From positions 49,662,333-49,726,332 of the forward strand of contig OY282560.1 in the NCBI GenBank assembly GCA_958295665.1: DNA of 64,000 bases. Direction: 5' to 3'. Below are positions 1 through 15,000 of this stretch, piece by piece (the stretch's first letter is position 1; the number at the start of each line of letters is the position of its first letter). The stretch comes from Tipula vernalis (Eukaryota > Arthropoda > Insecta > Diptera > Tipulidae). The translations under genes and the position numbers were made by a program. The notes below the pieces were generated by a model. That model was not told the origin of the DNA, ran no database searches, and saw nothing but the letters and a program-made list of their open reading frames with translations.

Positions 1-3000
1 TTTATTGAAAATTAACTGTGCTATAGCCCACAAGTTTTTGGGCGGCAAAAATCTAAAATGGTCCGATTACGATGATTGATACCTCTATCAATAGGTTTCG
101 GGACCTGTAATTGCTGTGACAATTTTCATTTTGATTGCTCGATTATTTCTAAACATTTCTTAGAAAATTCAATTTTTTGAAAATTAACTGTGCTATAGCC
201 CACAAGTTTTTTGGCTGCAAAAATCTAAAATGGTCCGATTACGATGGTTGATATCTCTATCAATAGGTTTCGGGACCTGTAATTGCTGTGACAATTTTCA
301 TTTTGATTGCTCGATTATTTCTAAACATTTCATAGAAAATTCAATTTTATTGAAAATTAACTGTGCTATAGCCCACAAGTTTTTGGGCGGCAAAAATCTA
401 AAATGGTCCGATTACGATGGTTGATACCTCTATCAATAGGTTTCGGGACCTGTAATTGCTGTGACAATTTTCATTTTGATTGCTCGATTATTTCTAAACA
501 TTTCTTAGAAAATTAAATTTTATTGAAAATTAACTGTGCTATAGCCCACAAGTTTTTGGGCTGCAAAAATCTAAAATGGTCCGATTACGATGATTGATAC
601 CTCTATCAATAGGTTTCGGGACCTGTGATTGCTGTGACAATTTTCATTTTGATTGCTCGATTATTTCTAAACATTTCTTAGAAAATTCAATTTTATTGAA
701 AATTAACTGTGCTATAGCCCACAAGTTTTTGGGCGGCAAAAATCTAAAATGGTCCGATTACGATGATTGATACCTCTATCAATAGGTTTCGGGACCTGTA
801 ATTGCTGTGACAATTTTCATTTTGATTGCTCGATTATTTCTAAACATTTCTTAGAAAATTCAATTTTTTGAAAATTAACTGTGCTATAGCCCACAAGTTT
901 TTGGGCTGCAAAAATCCAAAATGGTCCGATTACGATGGTTGATATCTCTATCAATAGGTTTCGGGACCTGTAATTGCTGTGACAATTTTCATTTTGATTG
1001 CTCGATTATTTCTAAACATTTCTTAGAAAATTCAATTTTATTGAAAATTAACTGTGCTATAGCCCACAAGTTTTTGGGCGGCAAAAATCTAAAATGGTCC
1101 GATTACGATGATTGATACCTCTATCAATAGGTTTCGGGACCTGTAATTGCTGTGACAATTTTCATTTTGATTGCTCGATTATTTCTAAACATTTCTTAGA
1201 AAATTCAATTTTATTGAAAATTAACTGTGCTATAGCCCACAAGTTTTTGGGCGGCAAAAATCTAAAATGGTCCGATTACGATGGTTGATACCTCTATCAA
1301 TAGGTTTCGGGACCTGTAATTGCTGTGACAATTTTCATTTTGATTGCTCGATTATTTCTAAACATTTCTTAGAAAATTCAATTTTTTGAAAATTAACTGT
1401 GCTATAGCCCACAAGTTTTTTGGCTGCAAAAATCTAAAATGGTCCGATTACGATGGTTGATATCTCTATCAATAGGTTTCGGGACCTGTAATTGCTGTGA
1501 CAATTTTCATTTTGATTGCTCGATTATTTCTAAACATTTCATAGAAAATTCAATTTTATTGAAAATTAACTGTGCTATAGCCCACAAGTTTTTGGGCGGC
1601 AAAAATCTAAAATGGTCCGATTACGATGGTTGATACCTCTATCAATAGGTTTTGGGACCTGTGATTGCTGAGACAATTTTCATTTTGATTGCTCGATTAT
1701 TTCTAAACATTTCTTAGAAAATTCAATTTTATTGAAAATTAACTGTGCTATAGCCCACAAGATTTTGGGCGGCAAAAATCTAAAATGGTCCGATTACGAT
1801 GGTTGATACCTCTATCAATAAGTTTCGGGACCTGTAATTGCTGTGACAATTTTCATTTTGATTGCTCGATTATTTCTAAACATTTCTTAGAAAATTCAAT
1901 TTTATTGAAAATTAACTGTGCTATAGCCCACAAGTTTTTGGGCGGCAAAAATCTAAAATGGTCCGATTACGATGATTGATACCTCTATCAATAGGTTTCG
2001 GGACCTGTAATTGCTGTGACAATTTTCATTTTGATTGCTCGATTATTTCTAAACATTTCTTAGAAAATTCAATTTTATTGAAAATTAACTGTGCTATAGC
2101 CCACAAGTTTTTGGGCGGCAAAAATCTAAAATGGTCCGATTACGATGGTTGATACCTCTATCAATAGGTTTCGGGACCTGTAATTGCTGTGACAATTTTC
2201 ATTTTGATTGCTCGATTATTTCTAAACATTTCTTAGAAAATTCAATTTTTTGAAAATTAACTGTGCTATAGCCCACAAGTTTTTTGGCTGCAAAAATCCA
2301 AAATGGTCCGATTACGATGGTTGATATCTCTATCAATAGGTTTCGGGACCTGTAATTGCTGTGACAATTTTCATTTTGATTGCTCGATTATTTCTAAACA
2401 TTTCATAGAAAATTCAATTTTATTGAAAATTAACTGTGCTATATATAGCCCACAAGTTTTTGGGCGGCAAAAACCTAAAATGGTCCGATTACGATGATTG
2501 ATACCTCTATCAATAGGTTTCGGGACCTGTAATTGCTGTGACAATTTTCATTTTGATTGCTCGATTATTTCTAAACATTTCTTAGAAAATTCAATTTTAT
2601 TGAAAATTAACTGTGCTATAGCCCACAAGTTTTTGGGCGGCAAAAATCTAAAATGGTCCGATTACGATGGTTGATACCTCTATCAATAGGTTTCGGGACC
2701 TGTAATTGCTGTGACAATTTTCATTTTGATTGCTCGATTATTTCTAAACATTTCTTAGAAAATTCAATTTTTTGAAAATTAACTGTGCTATAGCCCACAA
2801 GTTTTTTGGCTGCAAAAATCCAAAATGGTCCGATTACGATGGTTGATATCTCTATCAATAGGTTTCGGGACCTGTAATTGCTGTGACAATTTTCATTTTG
2901 ATTGCTCGATTATTTCTAAACATTTCATAGAAAATTCAATTTTATTGAAAATTAACTGTGCTATATATAGCCCACAAGTTTTTGGGCTGCAAAAATCTAA

Positions 3001-6000
3001 AATGGTCCGATTACGATGATTGATACCTCTATCAATAGGTTTCGGGACCTGTGATTGCTGTGACAATTTTCATTTTGATTGCTCGATTATTTCTAAACAT
3101 TTCTTAGAAAATTCAATTTTATTGAAAATTAACTGTGCTATAGCCCACAAGTTTTTGGGCGGCAAAAATCTAAAATGGTCCGATTACGATGATTGATACC
3201 TCTATCAATAGGTTTCGGGACCTGTAATTGCTGTGACAATTTTCATTTTGATTGCTCGATTATTTCTAAACATTTCTTAGAAAATTCAATTTTTTGAAAA
3301 TTAACTGTGCTATAGCCCACAAGTTTTTTGGCTGCAAAAATCTAAAATGGTCCGATTACGATGGTTGATATCTCTATCAATAGGTTTCGGGACCTGTAAT
3401 TGCTGTGACAATTTTCATTTTGATTGCTCGATTATTTCTAAACATTTCTTAGAAAATTCAATTTTATTGAAAATTAACTGTGCTATAGCCCACAAGTTTT
3501 TGGGCGGCAAAAATCTAAAATGGTCCGATTACGATGATTGATACCTCTATCAATAGGTTTCGGGACCTGTAATTGCTGTGACAATTTTCATTTTGATTGC
3601 TCGATTATTTCTAAACATTTCTTAGAAAATTCAATTTTATTGAAAATTAACTGTGCTATAGCCCACAAGTTTTTGGGCGGCAAAAATCTAAAATGGTCCG
3701 ATTACGATGGTTGATACCTCTATCAATAGGTTTCGGGACCTGTAATTGCTGTGACAATTTTCATTTTGATTGCTCGATTATTTCTAAACATTTCATAGAA
3801 AATTCAATTTTATTGAAAATTAACTGTGCTATATACAGCCCACAAGTTTTTGGGCTGCAAAAATCTAAAATGGTCCGATTACGATGATTGATACCTCTAT
3901 CAATAGGTTTCGGGACCTGTAATTGCTGTGACAATTTTCATTTTGATTGCTCGATTATTTCTAAACATTTCTTAGAAAATTCAATTTTATTGAAAATTAA
4001 CTGTGCTATAGCCCAAAAGATTTTGGGCGGCAAAAATCTAAAATGGTCCGATTACGATGGTTGATACCTCTATCAATAGGTTTCGGGACCTGTAATTGCT
4101 GTGACAATTTTCATTTTGATTGCTCGATTATTTCTAAACATTTCTTAGAAAATTCAATTTTTTGAAAATTAACTGTGCTATAGCCCACAAGTTTTTTGGC
4201 TGCAAAAATCCAAAATGGTCCGATTACGATAGTTGATATCTCTATCAATAGGTTTCGGGACCTGTAATTGCTGTGACAATTTTCATTTTGATTGCTCGAT
4301 TATTTCTAAACATTTCTTAGAAAATTCAATTTTATTGAAAATTAACTGTGCTATAGCCCACAAGTTTTTGGGCGGCAAAAATCTAAAATGGTCCGATTAC
4401 GATGATTGATACCTCTATCAATTGGTTTCGGGACCTGTAATTGCTGTGACAATTTTCATTTTGATTGCTCGATTATTTCTAAACATTTCTTAGAAAATTC
4501 AATTTTTTGAAAATTAACTGTGCTATAGCCCACAAGTTTTTTGGCTGAAAAAATCCAAAATGGTCCGATTACGATGGTTGATATCTCTATCAATAGGTTT
4601 CGGGACCTGTAATTGCTGTGACAATTTTCATTTTGATTGCTCGATTATTTCTAAACATTTCTTAGAAAATTCAATTTTATTGAAAATTAACTGTGCTATA
4701 GCCCACAAGTTTTTGGGCGGCAAAAATCTAAAATGGTCCGATTACGATGATTGATACCTCTATCAATAGGTTTCGGGACCTGTAATTGCTGTGACAATTT
4801 TCATTTTGATTGCTCGATTATTTCTAAACATTTCTTAGAAAATTCAATTTTTTGAAAATTAACTGTGCTATAGCCCACAAGTTTTTTGGCTGAAAAAATC
4901 CAAAATGGTCCGATTACGATGGTTGATATCTCTATCAATAGGTTTCGGGACCTGTAATTGCTGTGACAATTTTCATTTTGATTGCTCGATTATTTCTAAA
5001 CATTTCTTAGAAAATTCAATTTTATTGAAAATTAACTGTGCTATAGCCCACAAGTTTTTGGGCGGCAAAAATCTAAAATGGTCCGATTACGATGATTGAT
5101 ACCTCTATCAATAGGTTTCGGGACCTGTAATTGCTGTGACAATTTTCATTTTGATTGCTCGATTATTTCTAAACATTTCTTAGAAAATTCAATTTTATTG
5201 AAAATTAACTGTGCTATAGCCCACAAGTTTTTGGGCGGCAAAAATCTAAAATGGTCCGATTACGATGATTGATACCTCTATCAATAGGTTTCGGGACCTG
5301 TAATTGCTGTGACAATTTTCATTTTGATTGCTCGATTATTTCTAAACATTTCTTAGAAAATTCAATTTTTTGAAAATTAACTGTGCTATAGCCCACAAGT
5401 TTCTTGGCTGCAAAAATCTAAAATGGTCCGATTACGATGGTTGATATCTCTATCAATAGGTTTCGGGACCTGTAATTGCTGTGACAATTTTCATTTTGAT
5501 TGCTCGATTATTTCTAAACATTTCATAGAAAATTCAATTTTATTGAAAATTAACTGTGCTATATATAGCCCACAAGTTTTTGGGCGGCAAAAATCTAAAA
5601 TGGTCCGATTACGATGGTTGATACCTCTATCAATAGGTTTCGGGACCTGTAATTGCTGTGACAATTTTCATTTTGATTGCTCGATTATTTCTAAACATTT
5701 CATAGAAAATTCAATTTTATTGAAAATTAACTGTGCTATATATAGCCCACAAGTTTTTGGGCTGCAAAAATCTAAAATGGTCCGATTACGATGATTGATA
5801 CCTCTATCAATAGGTTTCGGGACCTGTAATTGCTGTGACAATTTTCATTTTGATTGCTCGATTATTTCTAAACATTTCTTAGAAAATTCAATTTTATTGA
5901 AAATTAACTGTGCTATAGCCCACAAGATTTTGGGCGGCAAAAATCTAAAATGGTCCGATTACGATGGTTGATACCTCTATCAATAGGTTTCGGGACCTGT

Positions 6001-9000
6001 AATTGCTGTGACAATTTTCATTTTGATTGCTCGATTATTTCTAAACATTTCTTAGAAAATTCAATTTTTTGAAAATTAACTGTGCTATAGCCCACAAGTT
6101 TTTTGGCTGCAAAAATCCAAAATGGTCCGATTACGATGGTTGATATCTCTATCAATAGGTTTCGGGACCTGTAATTGCTGTGACAATTTTCATTTTGATT
6201 GCTCGATTATTTCTAAACATTTCTTAGAAAATTCAATTTTATTGAAAATTAACTGTGCTATAGCCCACAAGTTTTTGGGCGGCAAAAATCTAAAATGGTC
6301 CGATTACGATGATTGATACCTCTATCAATAGGTTTCGGGACCTGTAATTGCTGTGACAATTTTCATTTTGATTGCTCGATTATTTCTAAACATTTCTTAG
6401 AAAATTCAATTTTTTGAAAATTAACTGTGCTATAGCCCACAAGTTTTTTGGCTGCAAAAATCCAAAATGGTCCGATTACGATGGTTGATATCTCTATCAA
6501 TAGGTTTCGGGACCTGTAATTGCTGTGACAATTTTCATTTTGATTGCTCGATTATTTCTAAACATTTCTTAGAAAATTCAATTTTATTGAAAATTAACTG
6601 TGCTATAGCCCACAAGTTTTTGGGCGGCAAAAATCTAAAATGGTCCGATTACGATGATTGATACCTCTATCAATAGGTTTCGGGACCTGTAATTGCTGTG
6701 ACAATTTTCATTTTGATTGCTCGATTATTTCTAAACATTTCTTAGAAAATTCAATTTTATTGAAAATTAACTGTGCTATAGCCCACAAGTTTTTGGGCGG
6801 CAAAAATCTAAAATGGTCCGATTACGATGATTGATACCTCTATCAATAGGTTTCGGGACCTGTAATTGCTGTGACAATTTTCATTTTGATTGCTCGATTA
6901 TTTCTAAACATTTCTTAGAAAATTCAATTTTTTGAAAATTAACTGTGCTATAGCCCACAAGTTTTTTGGCTGCAAAAATCTAAAATGGTCCGATTACGAT
7001 GGTTGATATCTCTATCAATAGGTTTCGGGACCTGTAATTGCTGTGACAATTTTCATTTTGATTGCTCGATTATTTCTAAACATTTCATAGAAAATTCAAT
7101 TTTATTGAAAATTAACTGTGCTATAGCCCACAAGTTTTTGGGCGGCAAAAATCTAAAATGGTCCGATTACGATGGTTGATACCTCTATCAATAGGTTTTG
7201 GGACCTGTGATTGCTGAGACAATTTTCATTTTGATTGCTCGATTATTTCTAAACATTTCTTAGAAAATTCAATTTTATTGAAAATTAACTGTGCTATAGC
7301 CCACAAGATTTTGGGCGGCAAAAATCTAAAATGGTCCGATTACGATGGTTGATACCTCTATCAATAGGTTTCGGGACCTGTAATTGCTGTGACAATTTTC
7401 ATTTTGATTGCTCGATTATTTCTAAACATTTCTTAGAAAATTCAATTTTATTGAAAATTAACTGTGCTATAGCCCACAAGTTTTTGGGCGGCAAAAATCT
7501 AAAATGGTCCGATTACGATGATTGATACCTCTATCAATAGGTTTCGGGACCTGTAATTGCTGTGACAATTTTCATTTTGATTGCTCGATTATTTCTAAAC
7601 ATTTCTTAGAAAATTCAATTTTATTGAAAATTAACTGTGCTATAGCCCACAAGTTTTTGGGCGGCAAAAATCTAAAATGGTCCGATTACGATGGTTGATA
7701 CCTCTATCAATAGGTTTCGGGACCTGTAATTGCTGTGACAATTTTCATTTTGATTGCTCGATTATTTCTAAACATTTCTTAGAAAATTCAATTTTTTGAA
7801 AATTAACTGTGCTATAGCCCACAAGTTTTTTGGCTGCAAAAATCTAAAATGGTCCGATTACGATGGTTGATATCTCTATCAATAGGTTTCGGGACCTGTA
7901 ATTGCTGTGACAATTTTCATTTTGATTGCTCGATTATTTCTAAACATTTCATAGAAAATTCAATTTTATTGAAAATTAACTGTGCTATATATAGCCCACA
8001 AGTTTTTGGGCGGCAAAAATCTAAAATGGTCCGATTACGATGGTTGATACCTCTATCAATAGGTTTCGGGACCTGTAATTGCTGTGACAATTTTCATTTT
8101 GATTGCTCGATTATTTCTAAACATTTCATAGAAAATTCAATTTTATTGAAAATTAACTGTGCTATATATAGCCCACAAGTTTTTGGGCTGCAAAAATCTA
8201 AAATGGTCCGATTACGATGATTGATACCTCTATCAATAGGTTTCGGGACCTGTAATTGCTGTGACAATTTTCATTTTGATTGCTCGATTATTTCTAAACA
8301 TTTCTTAGAAAATTCAATTTTATTGAAAATTAACTGTGCTATAGCCCACAAGATTTTGGGCGGCAAAAATCTAAAATGGTCCGATTACGATGGTTGATAC
8401 CTCTATCAATAGGTTTCGGGACCTGTAATTGCTGTGACAATTTTCATTTTGATTGTTCGATTATTTCTAAACATTTCTTAGAAAATTCAATTTTTTGAAA
8501 ATTAACTGTGCTATAGCCCACAAGTTTTTTGGCTGCAAAAATCCAAAATGGTCCGATTACGATGGTTGATATCTCTATCAATAGGTTTCGGGACCTGTAA
8601 TTGCTGTGACAATTTTCATTTTGATTGCTCGATTATTTCTAAACATTTCTTAGAAAATTCAATTTTATTGAAAATTAACTGTGCTATAGCCCACAAGTTT
8701 TTGGGCGGCAAAAATCTAAAATGGTCCGATTACGATGATTGATACCTCTATCAATAGGTTTCGGGACCTGTAATTGCTGTGACAATTTTCATTTTGATTG
8801 CTCGATTATTTCTAAACATTTCTTAGAAAATTCAATTTTATTGAAAATTAACTGTGCTATAGCCCACAAGTTTTTGGGCGGCAAAAATCTAAAATGGTCC
8901 GATTACGATGATTGATACCTCTATCAATAGGTTTCGGGACCTGTAATTGCTGTGACAATTTTCATTTTGATTGCTCGATTATTTCTAAACATTTCTTAGA

Positions 9001-12000
9001 AAATTCAATTTTTTGAAAATTAACTGTGCTATAGCCCACAAGTTTTTTGGCTGCAAAAATCTAAAATGGTCCGATTACGATGGTTGATATCTCTATCAAT
9101 AGGTTTCGGGACCTGTAATTGCTGTGACAATTTTCATTTTGATTGCTCGATTATTTCTAAACATTTCATAGAAAATTCAATTTTTTGAAAATTAACTGTG
9201 CTATATATAGCCCACAAGTTTTTGGGCGGCAAAAATCTAAAATGGTCCGATTACGATGGTTGATACCTCTATCAATAGGTTTCGGGACCTGTAATTGCTG
9301 TGACAATTTTCATTTTGATTGCTCGATTATTTCTAAACATTTCATAGAAAATTCAATTTTATTGAAAATTAACTGTGCTATATATAGCCCACAAGTTTTT
9401 TGGCTGCAAAAATCTAAAATGGTCCGATTACGATGATTGATACCTCTATCAATAGGTTTCGGGACCTGTAATTGCTGTGACAATTTTCATTTTGATTGCT
9501 CGATTATTTCTAAACATTTCTTAGAAAATTCAATTTTATTGAAAATTAACTGTGCTATAGCCCACAAGATTTTGGGCGGCAAAAATCTAAAATGGTCCGA
9601 TTACGATGGTTGATACCTCTATCAATAGGTTTCGGGACCTGTAATTGTTGTGACAATTTTCATTTTGATTGCTCGATTATTTCTAAACATTTCTTAGAAA
9701 ATTCAATTTTTTGAAAATTAACTGTGCTATAGCCCACAAGTTTTTTGGCTGCAAAAATCCAAAATGGTCCGATTACGATGGTTGATATCTCTATCAATAG
9801 GTTTCGGGACCTGTAATTGCTGTGACAATTTTCATTTTGATTGCTCGATTATTTCTAAACATTTCTTAGAAAATTCAATTTTATTGAAAATTAACTGTGC
9901 TATAGCCCACAAGTTTTTGGGCGGCAAAAATCTAAAATGGTCCGATTACGATGATTGATACCTCTATCAATAGGTTTCGGGACCTGTAATTGCTGTGACA
10001 ATTTTCATTTTGATTGCTCGATTATTTCTAAACATTTCTTAGAAAATTCAATTTTATTGAAAATTAACTGTGCTATAGCCCACAAGTTTTTGGGCGGCAA
10101 AAATCTAAAATGGTCCGATTACGATGGTTGATACCTCTATCAATAGGTTTCGGGACCTGTAATTGCTGTGACAATTTTCATTTTGATTGCTCGATTATTT
10201 CTAAACATTTCTTAGAAAATTCAATTTTATTGAAAATTAACTGTGCTATAGCCCACAAGTTTTTGGGCGGCAAAAATCTAAAATGGTCCGATTACGATGA
10301 TTGATACCTCTATCAATAGGTTTCGGGACCTGTAATTGCTGTGACAATTTTCATTTTGATTGCTCGATTATTTCTAAACATTTCTTAGAAAATTCAATTT
10401 TATTGAAAATTAACTGTGCTATAGCCCACAAGATTTTGGGCGGCAAAAATCTAAAATGGTCCGATTACGATGGTTGATACCTCTATCAATAGGTTTCGGG
10501 ACCTGTAATTGCTGTGACAATTTTCATTTTGATTGCTCGATTATTTCTAAACATTTCTTAGAAAATTCAATTTTTTGAAAATTAACTGTGCTATAGCCCA
10601 CAAGTTTTTTGGCTGCAAAAATCCAAAATGGTCCGATTACGATGGTTGATATCTCTATCAATAGGTTTCGGGACCTGTAATTGCTGTGACAATTTTCATT
10701 TTGATTGCTCGATTATTTCTAAACATTTCTTAGAAAATTCAATTTTATTGAAAATTAACTGTGCTATAGCCCACAAGTTTTTGGGCGGCAAAAATCTAAA
10801 ATGGTCCGATTACGATGGTTGATACCTCTATCAATAGGTTTCGGGACCTGTAATTGCTGTGACAATTTTCATTTTGATTGCTCGATTATTTCTAAACATT
10901 TCTTAGAAAATTCAATTTTATTGAAAATTAACTGTGCTATATATAGCCCACAAGTTTTTGGGCGGCAAAAATCTAAAATGGTCCGATTACGATGATTGAT
11001 ACCTCTATCAATAGGTTTCGGGACCTGTAATTGCTGTGACAATTTTCATTTTGATTGCTCGATTATTTCTAAACATTTCTTAGAAAATTCAATTTTATTG
11101 AAAATTAACTGTGCTATAGCCCACAAGTTTTTGGGCGGCAAAAATCTAAAATGGTCCGATTACGATGATTGATACCTCTATCAATAGGTTTCGGGACCTG
11201 TAATTGCTGTGACAATTTTCATTTTGATTGCTCGATTATTTCTAAACATTTCTTAGAAAATTCAATTTTTTGAAAATTAACTGTGCTATAGCCCACAAGT
11301 TTTTTGGCTGCAAAAATCTAAAATGGTCCGATTACGATGGTTGATATCTCTATCAATAGGTTTCGGGACCTGTAATTGCTGTGACAATTTTCATTTTGAT
11401 TGCTCGATTATTTCTAAACATTTCATAGAAAATTCAATTTTTTGAAAATTAACTGTGCTATATATAGCCCACAAGTTTTTGGGCGGCAAAAATCTAAAAT
11501 GGTCCGATTACGATGGTTGATACCTCTATCAATAGGTTTCGGGACCTGTAATTGCTGTGACAATTTTCATTTTGATTGCTCGATTATTTCTAAACATTTC
11601 ATAGAAAATTCAATTTTATTGAAAATTAACTGTGCTATATATAGCCCACAAGTTTTTGGGCGGCAAAAATCTAAAATGGTCCGATTACGATGGTTGATAC
11701 CTCTATCAATAGGTTTCGGGACCTGTAATTGCTGTGACAATTTTCATTTTGATTGCTCGATTATTTCTAAACATTTCTTAGAAAATTCAATTTTATTGAA
11801 AATTAACTGTGCTATATATAGCCCACAAGTTTTTGGGCGGCAAAAATCTAAAATGGTCCGATTACGATGATTGATACCTCTATCAATAGGTTTCGGGACC
11901 TGTAATTGCTGTGACAATTTTCATTTTGATTGCTCGATTATTTCTAAACATTTCTTAGAAAATTCAATTTTATTGAAAATTAACTGTGCTATAGCCCACA

Positions 12001-15000
12001 AGTTTTTGGGCGGCAAAAATCTAAAATGGTCCGATTACGATGATTGATACCTCTATCAATAGGTTTCGGGACCTGTAATTGCTGTGACAATTTTCATTTT
12101 GATTGCTCGATTATTTCTAAACATTTCTTAGAAAATTCAATTTTTTGAAAATTAACTGTGCTATAGCCCACAAGTTTTTTGGCTGCAAAAATCTAAAATG
12201 GTCCGATTACGATGGTTGATATCTCTATCAATAGGTTTCGGGACCTGTAATTGCTGTGACAATTTTCATTTTGATTGCTCGATTATTTCTAAACATTTCA
12301 TAGAAAATTCAATTTTTTGAAAATTAACTGTGCTATATATAGCCCACAAGTTTTTGGGCGGCAAAAATCTAAAATGGTCCGATTACGATGGTTGATATCT
12401 CTATCAATAGGTTTCGGGACCTGTAATTGCTGTGACAATTTTCATTTTGATTGCTCGATTATTTCTAAACATTTCTTAGAAAATTCAATTTTTTGAAAAT
12501 TAACTGTGCTATAGCCCACAAGTTTTTTGGCTGCAAAAATCCAAAATGGTCCGATTACGATGGTTGATATCTCTATCAATAGGTTTCGGGACCTGTAATT
12601 GCTGTGACAATTTTCATTTTGATTGCTCGATTATTTCTAAACATTTCTTAGAAAATTCAATTTTATTGAAAATTAACTGTGCTATAGCCCACAAGTTTTT
12701 GGGCGGCAAAAATCTAAAATGGTCCGATTACGATGGTTGATACCTCTATCAATAGGTTTCGGGACCTGTAATTGCTGTGACAATTTTCATTTTGATTGCT
12801 CGATTATTTCTAAACATTTCTTAGAAAATTCAATTTTATTGAAAATTAACTGTGCTATATATAGCCCACAAGTTTTTGGGCGGCAAAAATCTAAAATGGT
12901 CCGATTACGATGATTGATACCTCTATCAATAGGTTTCGGGACCTGTAATTGCTGTGACAATTTTCATTTTGATTGCTCGATTATTTCTAAACATTTCTTA
13001 GAAAATTCAATTTTATTGAAAATTAACTGTGCTATAGCCCACAAGTTTTTGGGCGGCAAAAATCTAAAATGGTCCGATTACGATGATTGATACCTCTATC
13101 AATAGGTTTCGGGACCTGTAATTGCTGTGACAATTTTCATTTTGATTGCTCGATTATTTCTAAACATTTCTTAGAAAATTCAATTTTTTGAAAATTAACT
13201 GTGCTATAGCCCACAAGTTTTTTGGCTGCAAAAATCTAAAATGGTCCGATTACGATGGTTGATATCTCTATCAATAGGTTTCGGGACCTGTAATTGCTGT
13301 GACAATTTTCATTTTGATTGCTCGATTATTTCTAAACATTTCATAGAAAATTCAATTTTTTGAAAATTAACTGTGCTATATATAGCCCACAAGTTTTTGG
13401 GCGGCAAAAATCTAAAATGGTCCGATTACGATGGTTGATACCTCTATCAATAGGTTTCGGGACCTGTAATTGCTGTGACAATTTTCATTTTGATTGCTCG
13501 ATTATTTCTAAACATTTCATAGAAAATTCAATTTTATTGAAAATTAACTGTGCTATATATAGCCCACAAGTTTTTTGGCTGCAAAAATCTAAAATGGTCC
13601 GATTACGATGATTGATACCTCTATCAATAGGTTTCGGGACCTGTAATTGCTGTGACAATTTTCATTTTGATTGCTCGATTATTTCTAAACATTTCTTAGA
13701 AAATTCAATTTTATTGAAAATTAACTGTGCTATAGCCCACAAGATTTTGGGCGGCAAAAATCTAAAATGGTCCGATTACGATGGTTGATACCTCTATCAA
13801 TAGGTTTCGGGACCTGTAATTGTTGTGACAATTTTCATTTTGATTGCTCGATTATTTCTAAACATTTCTTAGAAAATTCAATTTTTTGAAAATTAACTGT
13901 GCTATAGCCCACAAGTTTTTTGGCTGCAAAAATCCAAAATGGTCCGATTACGATGGTTGATATCTCTATCAATAGGTTTCGGGACCTGTAATTGCTGTGA
14001 CAATTTTCATTTTGATTGCTCGATTATTTCTAAACATTTCTTAGAAAATTCAATTTTATTGAAAATTAACTGTGCTATAGCCCACAAGTTTTTGGGCGGC
14101 AAAAATCTAAAATGGTCCGATTACGATGATTGATACCTCTATCAATAGGTTTCGGGACCTGTAATTGCTGTGACAATTTTCATTTTGATTGCTCGATTAT
14201 TTCTAAACATTTCTTAGAAAATTCAATTTTATTGAAAATTAACTGTGCTATAGCCCACAAGTTTTTGGGCGGCAAAAATCTAAAATGGTCCGATTACGAT
14301 GGTTGATACCTCTATCAATAGGTTTCGGGACCTGTAATTGCTGTGACAATTTTCATTTTGATTGCTCGATTATTTCTAAACATTTCTTAGAAAATTCAAT
14401 TTTATTGAAAATTAACTGTGCTATAGCCCACAAGTTTTTGGGCGGCAAAAATCTAAAATGGTCCGATTACGATGATTGATACCTCTATCAATAGGTTTCG
14501 GGACCTGTAATTGCTGTGACAATTTTCATTTTGATTGCTCGATTATTTCTAAACATTTCTTAGAAAATTCAATTTTATTGAAAATTAACTGTGCTATAGC
14601 CCACAAGATTTTGGGCGGCAAAAATCTAAAATGGTCCGATTACGATGGTTGATACCTCTATCAATAGGTTTCGGGACCTGTAATTGCTGTGACAATTTTC
14701 ATTTTGATTGCTCGATTATTTCTAAACATTTCTTAGAAAATTCAATTTTTTGAAAATTAACTGTGCTATAGCCCACAAGTTTTTTGGCTGCAAAAATCCA
14801 AAATGGTCCGATTACGATGGTTGATATCTCTATCAATAGGTTTCGGGACCTGTAATTGCTGTGACAATTTTCATTTTGATTGCTCGATTATTTCTAAACA
14901 TTTCTTAGAAAATTCAATTTTATTGAAAATTAACTGTGCTATAGCCCACAAGTTTTTGGGCGGCAAAAATCTAAAATGGTCCGATTACGATGATTGATAC

